DNA from: Neobacillus ginsengisoli
GTDB lineage: Bacteria; Bacillota; Bacilli; Bacillales_B; DSM-18226
Direction: 5' to 3'
Length of the DNA stretch: 64,000 bases
Assembly (NCBI RefSeq): GCF_030813055.1
Contig: NZ_JAUSTW010000007.1
Span: forward strand, 62,001 to 126,000
The notes beneath the pieces are model-generated. The model worked only from the letters and a program-made list of their open reading frames with translations, ran no database searches and was not told the origin of the DNA. Positions 15,284 through 23,005 of this stretch are shown here, in pieces (within the stretch, counting starts at the first letter, position 1; each line of letters starts with the position of its first letter). The translations under genes and the position numbers were made by a program.

Positions 15284-17011
15284 TTACTGCAGTAACGCTA
15301 AGCCATTTTCAACAAGACGCTGCAGTTCTTTTGTTTCGCTGAGCCGGACCAATTCTTGTTGCACCTGTTCTTTTTCAATCATTTTTACATTGTGCATACA
15401 GAACAATTCCAAAATTTCCAAACGGAGCAGCCATTCTTTTGGATAGTCGCTTCTCAGACCTTGAAGAACTGCTTGAACAACAGCGATACTATTTTCATCC
15501 CATGTTTCTTTTTCACGAAGCTCTCTGATGGTTTGGTACATATTTTCCAGTTCTGTTACCGATCTTGGTTCTGTTGGACCCTTTTTAGGCATTTCTACTA
15601 TACCGAAGAATGATTCTGCATCTGCAGCGCCCGGAAATGCAGAGGTTACGCTTGAGCCTACTGCCATATCAAACGTTCCCCATTGTTCCTCGAATAACAC
15701 GTGATCTCCTAATGTGACATTGCAGCTTTCGAAGGAAATAAGCGTTAGTTTGTTTGCATTTCGGATCATCGCAGAGACAACACCCGTTACTTGAATGCCG
15801 CTTTTAAACGTTAATGTCGCTTTACGGCCTTTTTCAATTCCTAAAGTCAACAGCTGTTCCTCGGTACATTCTTCAAGAGCAATGTCCCCTTCCAATAAAC
15901 CAATCGGAGTGCCGAACCCATCACGATGAATCGCTTTCGAATGGCCTGGAAGTTCCTTATCATCAATCGCTAACGCTGTTGGTCCGGTTGTTTTCACGTA
16001 AATGGCATCTCCGTGTGAATCTTTAACAATTTTTTCGAGCGTTCCTGTCATTTGTAATCCGGAGTTCAGGACAATTGTCGACGTACTGCCTGATTGAAGC
16101 GCCTTTTCCAAACTCTCCGTACCGCCTTTTCGAAAGGCCATTGTATTGGCAAATTTTTCGATTGCCTCGATCAATTGATCAAAGCTTTCGCAAACAAATA
16201 ATTGCGGCTGCATCGTCGTTACATCGTAGCTTGTCTGAATGCAGGACTCTACAGAAAAAGGAAGTTTTGCTACGTTTTCGGACAAACAATGCTTGCTTTC
16301 TCCTACCGAGGATAAGAGCCCGGCACCGTAAATTTGCGGGTTTTCCAGTGTCCCGATTAATCCGTACTCCACTGTCCACCAGAAAATCCGTGAGATTTCT
16401 TCCGCTTCCGACTTACCCGTTACCGCTTTTTGCTTTTCGCTTAAGCATTGTTTTGCTTCTTCAATCTGTTCAGGGGTCGAATGGCGGTCTTCCATTACAA
16501 TCGTAAGCTGTCTTACCGCCTCAAAAACTTCATGTTCTGCTTTTGTCGCAAATGCCTTTGCCCCAATTTCTCCAAATTGTTTTACGTAGGAAGCATATTT
16601 AGCATCAAATATAATTGGCGCATGTCCGGCGGCTTCGTGGATAATATCCGGTGCCGGTGTATATTCGATGTTTTCTACTTTTCGAATATCGACGGCAATT
16701 GGCAAAATGCCATGTGCTTGAAAATCAAAAAAGGCAACACCGGGGATTAAGCCATCGACAATTGCAGCGCCCCAGCCAATTTTTGCAAGACGCTCATTCA
16801 TGTCTGCTACATTGGGAATGGCCTCCGTGTCAATCCCTGATGCCAGGAGGCCTTCGACATATGCCGGATGGGCCGTATCCTTTAAGGCATGATGATTTTG
16901 TCTCATCACATAGCGCCAAACCGCATGATCGATTGGTGTGTACGTTTCGTAGTGCTGCTCTGAGACAAATTGTCTCAAGTGGGCGGGAATTTGTTTTACT
17001 AATTGATTCAT
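15284..17011 (-). CDS. phhA: Iron-dependent phenylalanine 4-hydroxylase with long C-terminal extension
   Basis: Aromatic amino acid hydroxylase converting phenylalanine to tyrosine with a pterin cofactor and O2. The Fe(II) ligands are visible: His125 and His130 in IIHEAAGHAP and the Glu in WWTVEYGLIG. The catalytic domain covers about 1-300; the last ~270 residues form the extension typical of Bacillus-type enzymes of about 580 residues. The ATG at 17,011 follows AAAGGATGAG; an ATG 12 bases earlier is too close to the ribosome site. Two tandem T-box leaders with a probable Tyr (UAC) specifier lie upstream, so the gene should be switched on when charged tRNA-Tyr runs low. Confidence 0.9.
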   Translation of the reverse strand: MNQLVKQIPAHLRQFVSEQHYETYTPIDHAVWRYVMRQNHHALKDTAHPAYVEGLLASGIDTEAIPNVADMNERLAKIGWGAAIVDGLIPGVAFFDFQAHGILPIAVDIRKVENIEYTPAPDIIHEAAGHAPIIFDAKYASYVKQFGEIGAKAFATKAEHEVFEAVRQLTIVMEDRHSTPEQIEEAKQCLSEKQKAVTGKSEAEEISRIFWWTVEYGLIGTLENPQIYGAGLLSSVGESKHCLSENVAKLPFSVESCIQTSYDVTTMQPQLFVCESFDQLIEAIEKFANTMAFRKGGTESLEKALQSGSTSTIVLNSGLQMTGTLEKIVKDSHGDAIYVKTTGPTALAIDDKELPGHSKAIHRDGFGTPIGLLEGDIALEECTEEQLLTLGIEKGRKATLTFKSGIQVTGVVSAMIRNANKLTLISFESCNVTLGDHVLFEEQWGTFDMAVGSSVTSAFPGAADAESFFGIVEMPKKGPTEPRSVTELENMYQTIRELREKETWDENSIAVVQAVLQGLRSDYPKEWLLRLEILELFCMHNVKMIEKEQVQQELVRLSETKELQRLVENGLALLQ

Positions 17012-17035
17012 AGTAGATCTCATCCTTTCAAATAA

Positions 17036-17281
17036 AAATCCCTACTGGAAAAACCAGTAGGGACGAATTGACTTCGCGGTACCACCCTAGTTGCGAGCAT
17101 ACGCTCACCACTTCATTCCGATAACGGCTATGCAGCCGTCTTTCCCTTCATAAAGACGCATGTCTTTACTACGAAAAAGAAACTCCGGGAGTGTAATTCA
17201 TGCTTACATTTGTACTGATTTGCACCGGCCATCAGCTCTCTAAAGACAAATTGTTAAGCACTACTGTATTCCCTTCTACGC
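17036..17281 (-). promoter_or_regulatory. T-box riboswitch, proximal copy
   Basis: On the minus strand it has the T-box sequence GGGTGGTACCGCG, the stem I signature AGAGAGCTGATGG/GGTGCAAATCAG, a specifier region GAATTACACTCC in which UAC (Tyr) fits the product of the gene, and a terminator CCCTACTGG/CCAGTAGGG followed by ATTTTTATTT (hairpin 17,039-17,063). It ends 25 bases before the phhA start codon. Confidence 0.92.
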
Positions 17282-17310
17282 TTGTATTCTATTAAATTTT
17301 TTAACCAAAT

Positions 17311-17573
17311 AAAAAGTCCCTACTGGAAAAACCAGTAGGGACGAATTGACTTCGCGGTACCACCCTAGTTGCGAGCATACGCTCACCACTTCATTCCGAT
17401 AACGGCTATGCAGCCGTCCTTCCCTTCATAAAGACGGATGTCTTTACTACGAAAAAGAAACTCCGGGAGTGTAATTCATGCTTACATTTGTACTGATTTA
17501 CACCGGCCATCAGCTCTCTAGAGACAAATTCTAAGCACTACTGTATTCCCTTCAACGCTTTACAGTATAACAA
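17311..17573 (-). promoter_or_regulatory. T-box riboswitch, distal copy
   Basis: A nearly identical duplicate of the proximal leader, offset by 278 bp, with only about seven substitutions and one small indel. It has its own T-box, the same specifier region and its own terminator (17,317-17,341). Transcription must pass both terminators to reach phhA. Confidence 0.92.
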
Positions 17574-17589
17574 TTTTATTAATAGTGGA

Positions 17590-17619
17590 ATTATAAAGCG
17601 CTAGCAGTTAAGTTGTCAA
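17590..17619 (-). promoter_or_regulatory. SigmaA promoter of the T-box-phhA unit
   Basis: Minus strand TTGACA (17,619-17,614), 18-base spacer, TATAAT (17,595-17,590), about 15 bases before the distal T-box. Confidence 0.85.
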
Positions 17620-17641
17620 GGATTTTTATTATATTGATATA

Positions 17642-18031
17642 CTAACCATTCATCTGGTCATTGCTGCTAGGATTTAAATTTCGAATGAATTCTTTGTATG
17701 CAGCAATTTTGTCTTCAAGCATTTTCTCTGTTTCTACCAAGTTTTTTATTTGATTTTGAATGGATTTTCTATGATCTTCTAGAAGTTTTAAGCGTGCTTT
17801 TGTTGTATATTCACCTTTACTATATAATTGAGCATATTCCCTTATTTGGGCTAATGGCATTTGGGTTTGTTTTAATTTCATGGCAAAACGAAGCCACGCT
17901 AGATGCGCGTCGGTATATAATCTTTCTCCAGTTGCATTCCGATCCGGGATAATGATTTTCTCCTTTTCATAATAACGTAATGTATGGGTGCTTACCCCCA
18001 ATAATTTAGCTACCTCGCTAATAGCGTACAT
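17642..18031 (-). CDS. MerR-family regulator
   Basis: A 129-residue regulator with the MerR winged helix at the N-terminus (YAISEVAKLLGVSTHTLRYYE) and a long dimerisation coiled coil toward the C-terminus. No Cys-based metal site is seen, so the signal is probably not a heavy metal. It begins at ATG 18,031 with GGAGG upstream. It is divergent from the SDR gene, whose promoter has the 19-bp spacer and dyad typical of MerR targets. Confidence 0.88.
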   Translation of the reverse strand: MYAISEVAKLLGVSTHTLRYYEKEKIIIPDRNATGERLYTDAHLAWLRFAMKLKQTQMPLAQIREYAQLYSKGEYTTKARLKLLEDHRKSIQNQIKNLVETEKMLEDKIAAYKEFIRNLNPSSNDQMNG

Positions 18032-18073
18032 AAAAGCCTCCAACTGTTCGTCTTAATCAGGATTTTTTACCAT

Positions 18074-18104
18074 TTGACTTAGAGTAAACTCTAACTAATA
18101 TAAT
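18074..18104 (+). promoter_or_regulatory. MerR-type promoter and operator of the SDR gene
   Basis: TTGACT (18,074-18,079), a 19-base spacer and TATAAT (18,099-18,104). The dyad TTAGAGT-AA-ACTCTAA (18,079-18,094) fills the overlong spacer, the arrangement that MerR proteins remodel to activate transcription. Confidence 0.87.
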
Positions 18105-18156
18105 CTACATTGTAGTTCATATTATAACTGTCAAAATTCATTTAGGAGGAATTCAC

Positions 18157-18927
18157 ATGAAATACACTGTTATTACGGGAGCAAGTTCAGGTATTGGCTA
18201 TGAAACGGCACTGGCTTTTGCGTCCCGTGGAAAAAACTTAATCATCGTCGCTCGCAGAAACGAGAAGCTGGAAGAATTAAAATCAGAAATCGCCCGTATG
18301 AACCAAGACTTAGATGTTGTCATTCGAACAACTGATTTATCCGTTACTGAAAATGCTTATAAACTTTACGAAAGTCTTCGGGATTTCCAACTTGAAACGT
18401 GGATTAACAATGCAGGGTTTGGTAACTTTGCTTCCATTGCTGATCAAAACTTAAACAAGATAGAGGAAATGTTGCATTTAAATATTGAAGCATTAACAAT
18501 TTTGACCTCTCTTTTCGTTCGGGATTATTCAAATGTTGAGGGTACACAGCTGATCAATGTATCTTCAGGCGGAGGATATACGATTGTCGCAAATGCTATT
18601 ACCTACTGTGCAACTAAATTTTATGTGAGTGCCTTTACAGAAGGACTTGCACATGAACTGAAGGCTCAAGGGGCAAAAATGCAAGCAAAAGTTTTGGCCC
18701 CTGCTGCGACTGAAACGGAATTTGCAAAACGTTCTTTTGATGTAGACGAATTTCAATATGAAGGTATGGTTCCCAAGTATCATACCTCAAAACAAATGGC
18801 AGACTTTATGCTCGAGCTTTATGATAGTGAAAAGGTAGTAGGAATTGTTGATGGATATACGTATGAGTTTGAACTTAGCGACCCGAAATTTAATTTTGCA
18901 GTAAGAACAACCCGTTCGGATTCTTGA
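18157..18927 (+). CDS. Short-chain dehydrogenase/reductase
   Basis: Classical SDR of 256 residues with the NAD(P)-binding motif TGASSGIG at residues 7-14, NNAG near 90, and the catalytic Ser...Tyr-x3-Lys set (VSSGGG, then YCATK). ARR after strand 2 suggests NADP(H). The ATG follows AGGAGG. The substrate is unknown; the divergent MerR regulator suggests induction by a specific compound or stress. Confidence 0.92.
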   Translation: MKYTVITGASSGIGYETALAFASRGKNLIIVARRNEKLEELKSEIARMNQDLDVVIRTTDLSVTENAYKLYESLRDFQLETWINNAGFGNFASIADQNLNKIEEMLHLNIEALTILTSLFVRDYSNVEGTQLINVSSGGGYTIVANAITYCATKFYVSAFTEGLAHELKAQGAKMQAKVLAPAATETEFAKRSFDVDEFQYEGMVPKYHTSKQMADFMLELYDSEKVVGIVDGYTYEFELSDPKFNFAVRTTRSDS

Positions 18928-19055
18928 TTGGAGTCTTTGCTTTTATATAAAATTCCATACTCCTCTAATCTGAAGATAAAGTCCTAACCTTAACAATCGG
19001 TATCTTCCGTCCTAAGTTGAATATTATTAAGTATGGATAAAAGGGGGAAAAGTAG

Positions 19056-19484
19056 ATGGCGGTTGTAAAGGCTAGAAGTTCAGATATTGATCTCTTAGCA
19101 AGATTGCTTAGGGCCGAGGGTGAAGGTGAAGGAGAACAGGGTATGCTGGATATTGGAAATGTTGGGATTAACCGAATAAGAGCAAATTGCAGTGACTTTA
19201 TCGGAATTCGAACCATCCCGCAAATGATTTATCAACCTCATGCTTTCGAAGCTGTCCAGCATGGTTATTTTTATCAAAGAGCGAGGGAACAAGAAAAACG
19301 TTTAGCTCGTCGAAGTGTTGATGGGGAAAGATTCTGGCCTGCTAAATTTAGTTTATGGTATTTTAAGCCGCCCGGAGATTGTCCGCAAACCTGGTATAAT
19401 CAGCCATTTGTTGGAAAGTACAAAAACCATTGTTTTTACCAACCCACTGGAGAAACCTGCGAAAACGTTTATAACACTTATTAA
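19056..19484 (+). CDS. cwlJ: Spore cortex-lytic hydrolase CwlJ
   Basis: A 142-residue SleB/CwlJ-family hydrolase that degrades cortex peptidoglycan during germination. It has the exact length of B. subtilis CwlJ and near-identity in LLRAEGEGE (catalytic Glu21), MIYQPHAFEAV, GYFYQRAR, FSLWYF and the C-terminus ETCENVYNTY. There is no signal peptide: the family is made in the mother cell and deposited in the coat. The usual partner gerQ does not follow here. The start has AAAGGGGG upstream and a terminator follows. Confidence 0.96.
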   Translation: MAVVKARSSDIDLLARLLRAEGEGEGEQGMLDIGNVGINRIRANCSDFIGIRTIPQMIYQPHAFEAVQHGYFYQRAREQEKRLARRSVDGERFWPAKFSLWYFKPPGDCPQTWYNQPFVGKYKNHCFYQPTGETCENVYNTY

Positions 19485-19552
19485 ATTTTAAACCTATTAT
19501 GCTTTTCATCCGCCATTCCATTCCGAATAAGATACCTTGTGCTACGATTAAG

Positions 19553-19580
19553 AGGTCAAGTCAACAGGCTTGACCTTTTT
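19553..19580 (+). terminator. Terminator downstream of cwlJ
   Basis: AGGTCAAG/CTTGACCT stem with an 8-nt loop, then TTTTTTG. Confidence 0.85.
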
Positions 19581-19853
19581 TGCTTTTTTAAGCAGATTAC
19601 TTAACCATAACATTCAGCTAACCGATTTTTGTACGAAAGATCATACATGGACAAAACTCCCATAAAGTTTATTTTCCTAGTACATTCAGACGATTGTTAG
19701 AACCCAAAAAACGCTTATTCTTCGGGGAAAATCAATGATTTTTGTCTTTTTTTTAGAACCTTTGTCGAAACCGTATCGCAATCCGAAATATCTTCTTATA
19801 ATATCAACTATGGATATGAAAACCGAAAATTTATTTAGGAGAATGAATCTATC
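19581..19853 (+). promoter_or_regulatory. Upstream region of the Spo0E-like gene with a Spo0A box
   Basis: TGTCGAA at 19,763-19,769, inside TTTGTCGAAA, matches the Spo0A box core. A TATAAT lies at 19,797-19,802, which places the box near -42 relative to the likely start site. No clear -35 is present at 17 bases, as in Spo0A-activated or SigmaH promoters. Confidence 0.55.
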
Positions 19854-20051
19854 ATGAACATGCAATTGCTAGAATCATTACTATTAAAGCGTATTAATCG
19901 CCTGAAAAAGAAAATGGTGAAGGTTGCAGCTATTACAGGAATGGACAGCTATCAGACACTACTATACAGCCAAGAGTTGGACAAGCTAATAAACTTGCAT
20001 ATGAAACATTTTTCGAAAAAACCTAGAAAGATGCTAACCCATGCATCGTAA
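19854..20051 (+). CDS. Spo0E-like aspartyl-phosphate phosphatase
   Basis: A 65-residue protein of the Spo0E family, which dephosphorylates Spo0A~P and holds back sporulation. The family motif SQELDKLI (SxxLDxLI) is near residue 43, and the two-helix hairpin pattern is clear. AGGAG lies 12 bases before the ATG, a loose spacing; the second Met (19,860) is an alternative. A Spo0A box lies upstream, which suggests feedback. Confidence 0.88.
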   Translation: MNMQLLESLLLKRINRLKKKMVKVAAITGMDSYQTLLYSQELDKLINLHMKHFSKKPRKMLTHAS

Positions 20052-20061
20052 AAATAAATTA

Positions 20062-20090
20062 AGCCCCTTGGACCAAGGGGTTATTTTTTT
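20062..20090 (+). terminator. Terminator of the Spo0E-like gene
   Basis: CCCCTTGG/CCAAGGGG stem followed by TTATTTTTTT. Confidence 0.9.
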
Positions 20091-20102
20091 TGACAGTAGC
20101 TT

Positions 20103-20264
20103 TTCGTTCAAATTAGAGGAAAAGGTTCAGCCACCGTATTGAAACTATCCCATCAGGTTGTCGGCCTGTTGGAGCCACAGTGGGAAGAAAATCATCGAAA
20201 CGGCTGGAAAAAGCTGCTCGGCGAACATTTTAAAAATTTTGTTGAGAAAAAAGCAGCACAATAA
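20103..20264 (+). pseudogene. 3' relic of a probable SRPBCC/AHSA1-family gene
   Basis: The frame ends with LLEPQWEENHRNGWKKLLGE and HFKNFVEKKAAQ, which looks like the last helix of SRPBCC (AHSA1-like) proteins. No start codon with a ribosome site precedes it and the N-terminal part is missing. A terminator follows (stem CGGCCGG/CCGGCCG, 20,275-20,298). The family assignment is tentative. Confidence 0.45.
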
Positions 20265-20274
20265 CAGCTTTTTA

Positions 20275-20306
20275 CGGCCGGCGGGACATCTCCGGCCGGC
20301 TGTTTT
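20275..20306 (+). terminator. GC-rich terminator after the SRPBCC relic
   Basis: CGGCCGG/CCGGCCG stem, 10-nt loop, then GCTGTTTTTAATTT. Confidence 0.75.
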
Positions 20307-20349
20307 TAATTTGGACATCTGTAGTTGTAGTAGCGGATCTCTCCTCATA

Positions 20350-20840
20350 ATTGCGGATACGTTCCTTTTACTGGCGGATACGCTCTCTTTACTGGCGAAT
20401 AGCAGGCTTTTACTAGCGGATAGCCTTCCTTTACTGGCGATGGCCTCATTTACTGGCGGATGGCTGGCATTTACTGGCGGATACGCTCTCTTTACTGGCG
20501 AATAGCAGGCATTTACTGGCGCTTAGCCGTCCTTTACTGGCGATGGCCTCATTTACTGGCGGATAGCCGGCTTTTACTGGCGGATACGCTCTCTTTACTG
20601 GCGAATAGCAGGCATTTACTGGCGCTTAGCCGTCCTTTACTGGCGATGGCCTCATTTACTGGCGGATGGCCGGCATTTACTGGCGGATACGCTCTCTTTA
20701 CTGGCGAATAGCAGGCATTTACTGGCGCTTAGCCGTCCTTTACTGGCGATGGCCTCATTTACTGGCGGATAGCCAGCTTTTTCTGGCGGATAGCCGTCCT
20801 TTACTGGCGGATGATCGGCTTTTACTGGCGGATAGTCACC
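20350..20840. repeat. Tandem array of a 21-bp word within a 103-bp higher-order unit
   Basis: About 24 copies of TTTACTGGCG, each followed by about 11 variable bases. Five words in a fixed order (including gaATAGCAGGCA, ctTAGCCGTCC and the 19-bp ATGGCCTCA word) make a unit of about 103 bp that recurs roughly three times. Open frames across it reflect a period divisible by three and lack ribosome sites. There are no unique spacers, so it is not CRISPR. Confidence 0.92.
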
Positions 20841-20974
20841 CCCTACTTGCAAATACACTGCCTTCACTCGGATAGACTCCCTTTACGTCCATTGACCAAT
20901 GTCCATTTGATTAATTCCCTTAAAAAGGGAAACGCTAAAGCTATACTAAAATAAAGAATAAAGGGTGATCCGTG

Positions 20975-21523
20975 ATGCCTAATGTTTTTGAAGCAGTTAT
21001 CGATTATATAAAAACTACTATTGATACGGAGCCAAAGCCTCGTCCGCATATTGGGGAAGCTATGGGTTGCTGGCTTTATTACACTGCCATATCAGAGGAA
21101 ATCCCCGCCCTGGAAGCATCTTTAAACACAACAACCGATGACGAATTAATAAAATTATTAAAAAGATCACTGAACTTAGCGCAGCATCAAAAAAAGACGC
21201 TGGAAAAATTCATGATTGAGGAAGGAATCCCTTTATCACGGGTAGCTCAGTCCAAACCGAAATCCGATCCCAATGATGTTCCTTTAGGTGTAAAAGTAAC
21301 AGATGATGAAATAGCGAACTATATTTCGATTAAGATCGCTTCTAATATCGTTATGGCTTCATCGAATTTAGCTGAATCCATTCGCAGTGATATCGGTCTC
21401 ATGTGGGCCAGATTTCATGCTGAGAAGATGGTTTTTGGGATGGAGCTAAAAACAGCGATGCGTAAACGGGGATGGATTAAAGTACCACCTTATTACTATC
21501 CTCAGGGGGCACCGAGAAATTAA
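20975..21523 (+). CDS. Single-domain DUF3231 protein
   Basis: A 182-residue helical protein with DUF3231 traits (IGEAMGCWLYY, LAQHQKKTLEKFM, SIKIASNIVMASSNLAESIRSD cited in part). It corresponds to one half of the protein at 11.2-12.2 kb and resembles CotF-type helical bundles. The ATG at 20,975 gives better spacing from GGGTGA than the adjoining GTG. Function is not known. Confidence 0.75.
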   Translation: MPNVFEAVIDYIKTTIDTEPKPRPHIGEAMGCWLYYTAISEEIPALEASLNTTTDDELIKLLKRSLNLAQHQKKTLEKFMIEEGIPLSRVAQSKPKSDPNDVPLGVKVTDDEIANYISIKIASNIVMASSNLAESIRSDIGLMWARFHAEKMVFGMELKTAMRKRGWIKVPPYYYPQGAPRN

Positions 21524-21584
21524 ACTTGGTGCTCCACTTTTTCGATCACCCTTTATGCCTCAAATTGGCGTTAGCAGCCCTATT

Positions 21585-22031
21585 CTAACTTTGACTATTA
21601 ATCGTTTGAATACGATGCAAAATGGCTGCCAATGTTTGTTCTAAATTTTTTAATTCACCCATGTCCATCGATAGGTTTTCTACTAACCTGGCGGGAATGC
21701 ATTCTGCCTTGTCCCTTAGTTCTTCGCCCTTTGTTGTCAGTGAAATGATCACACTCCGCTCATCCTCTGCCGACCGGCGGCGCTTGATCAGCTGATTCCC
21801 CTCCATTCGTTTCAGCATCGGAGTTAACGTGCCCGAGTCTAAAAACAATTTCCGGCCTAACTCTTTTACAGTTACCGAATTTTTTTCCCATAATACTAAC
21901 AAAACCAGATATTGAGGATACGTGACATCCAGCTCCTCAAGTAAAGTCCGATATAATTTTGTAATTTCCCGCTCCACTGAATAAATCTTAAAACAGATTT
22001 GATTCTCGAGCTTTAAATTTTTCGAATTCAT
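21585..22031 (-). CDS. ohrR: Peroxide-sensing repressor OhrR
   Basis: MarR-family repressor that leaves DNA when its N-terminal Cys is oxidised by organic hydroperoxides. The sensing Cys sits in ENQICFKIYS near residue 13, and family segments YPQYLVLLVLWE and SGTLTPMLKRME are kept. It has no C-terminal Cys, so it belongs to the one-Cys type as in B. subtilis. It is divergent from ohr, with AATT-rich dyads between them. Confidence 0.93.
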   Translation of the reverse strand: MNSKNLKLENQICFKIYSVEREITKLYRTLLEELDVTYPQYLVLLVLWEKNSVTVKELGRKLFLDSGTLTPMLKRMEGNQLIKRRRSAEDERSVIISLTTKGEELRDKAECIPARLVENLSMDMGELKNLEQTLAAILHRIQTINSQS

Positions 22032-22092
22032 CCATGATTCCTCTTTCTCTATTCATATTCATCATTATAGTACACAAATCAACCTTTTAAAA

Positions 22093-22172
22093 CACAATTT
22101 AGTTGTGCGCAATTTAATTGTTGACTTTTTTCAATAACAAGCTTACTATTTGATTGTACACAATTTAATTTT
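22093..22172. promoter_or_regulatory. OhrR operators and ohr promoter
   Basis: Three dyads of the OhrR type: CACAATTTAGTTGTG (22,093-22,107), CAATTTAATTG (22,110-22,120) and TACACAATTTAATTTTA (about 22,157-22,173). A plus-strand promoter TTGACT-17-TACTAT (22,121-22,149) lies between them, so binding would cover it on both sides. Confidence 0.72.
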
Positions 22173-22198
22173 ATAAAATCAAAAGGGAGAGATTGAAT

Positions 22199-22624
22199 AT
22201 GGAATCATTGTACACAGCAATCGCAACTGCAGAGGGCGGTAGATTGGGGAAAGTAACAACAAGTGACGGTACGCTGGATTTAGCACTTTCTATGCCTAAG
22301 TCGCTCGGCGGCCCAGGTAAAGACTATGCAACAAATCCGGAACAGCTATTTGCAGCCGGCTACGCCGCTTGCTTCGATAGTGCTTTGAATTTAGTCGCGA
22401 GACAATCAAGAAAACGGATTGAATCAAAAGTTACTGCGGAAGTATCGATTGGCAAGGACCTGGATGGCGGATTTAAGCTTGGCGTCGTTTTAAATGTCGC
22501 TGTAAAAGGGATTTCTTTGGAGGAAGCTGAGGAATTAGTTGAAAAAGCACATGGTGTTTGTCCTTATTCTAAAGCAACTAACGGGAATATTGATGTGGAA
22601 TTAAACACCACTCTTTTCTCATAA
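22199..22624 (+). CDS. ohr: Organic hydroperoxide resistance protein Ohr
   Basis: OsmC/Ohr-family thiol peroxidase that reduces organic hydroperoxides. The two catalytic cysteines are Cys58 (AACFDSAL) and Cys121 (GVCPYSKA), and ATNPEQLFAAGYA is the family signature. The ATG at 22,199 follows GGGAGAG; the TTG six bases upstream is less well placed. It forms a classic divergent pair with ohrR. Confidence 0.95.
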   Translation: MESLYTAIATAEGGRLGKVTTSDGTLDLALSMPKSLGGPGKDYATNPEQLFAAGYAACFDSALNLVARQSRKRIESKVTAEVSIGKDLDGGFKLGVVLNVAVKGISLEEAEELVEKAHGVCPYSKATNGNIDVELNTTLFS

Positions 22625-22646
22625 AAAACGGGAGAAGCGGGTATAG

Positions 22647-22679
22647 CCCAAGTTAAACAGTTTCCCTGTTTCACTTGGG
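22647..22679 (+). terminator. Hairpin downstream of ohr
   Basis: CCCAAGT-AAACAG pairs with CTGTTT-ACTTGGG with one mismatch. The T-rich run is interrupted, so it is a fair rather than perfect terminator. Confidence 0.6.
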
Positions 22680-22821
22680 TAGTTTTGAGCTTTTTTGAAG
22701 GACAGTTTCCCTGCTCTCCCAGCAGCTTTTGTCCTTCAAAGCTCGCTTCAAGGACAGTGTCCCTTTTCTTCTGGCGGTTTTTGGTGATGAAGCCATATTA
22801 TATTTTTAGGATTATAATGCA

Positions 22822-22956
22822 ATGTATTTTATTTGCTTATTCAGTACGAGTGCAGCCACCTGGTGGATCGTTAACGGGACTGCGAACGATTCCATATTCG
22901 ATGTGTGGGACCAGGAGTCGGCATTTACGGCCCCTGTATTGGTTGTTCCGCAGTAG
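22822..22956 (+). CDS. Small ORF or gene relic, unknown
   Basis: A 44-codon frame whose second part (ATWWIVNGTANDSIFDVWDQ) has amino-acid and codon composition like real coding sequence. AGGA lies 10 bases upstream. I do not recognise it; it may be the tail of a decayed gene. The rest of the 22,680-23,005 gap holds 'aaggacagt' word repeats and no other gene. Confidence 0.3.
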   Translation: MYFICLFSTSAATWWIVNGTANDSIFDVWDQESAFTAPVLVVPQ

Positions 22957-23005
22957 GTGACATGTCCCCCGTGACGCACGAAGGTTTGCTCCCATTTTTG
23001 ACTAT

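Noticed and set aside
20350..20867. Protein-coding repeat genes (YWR- or LLAD-rich frames) on both strands
   Set aside because: The frames follow from a 21-bp period, are open on both strands and have no ribosome sites.
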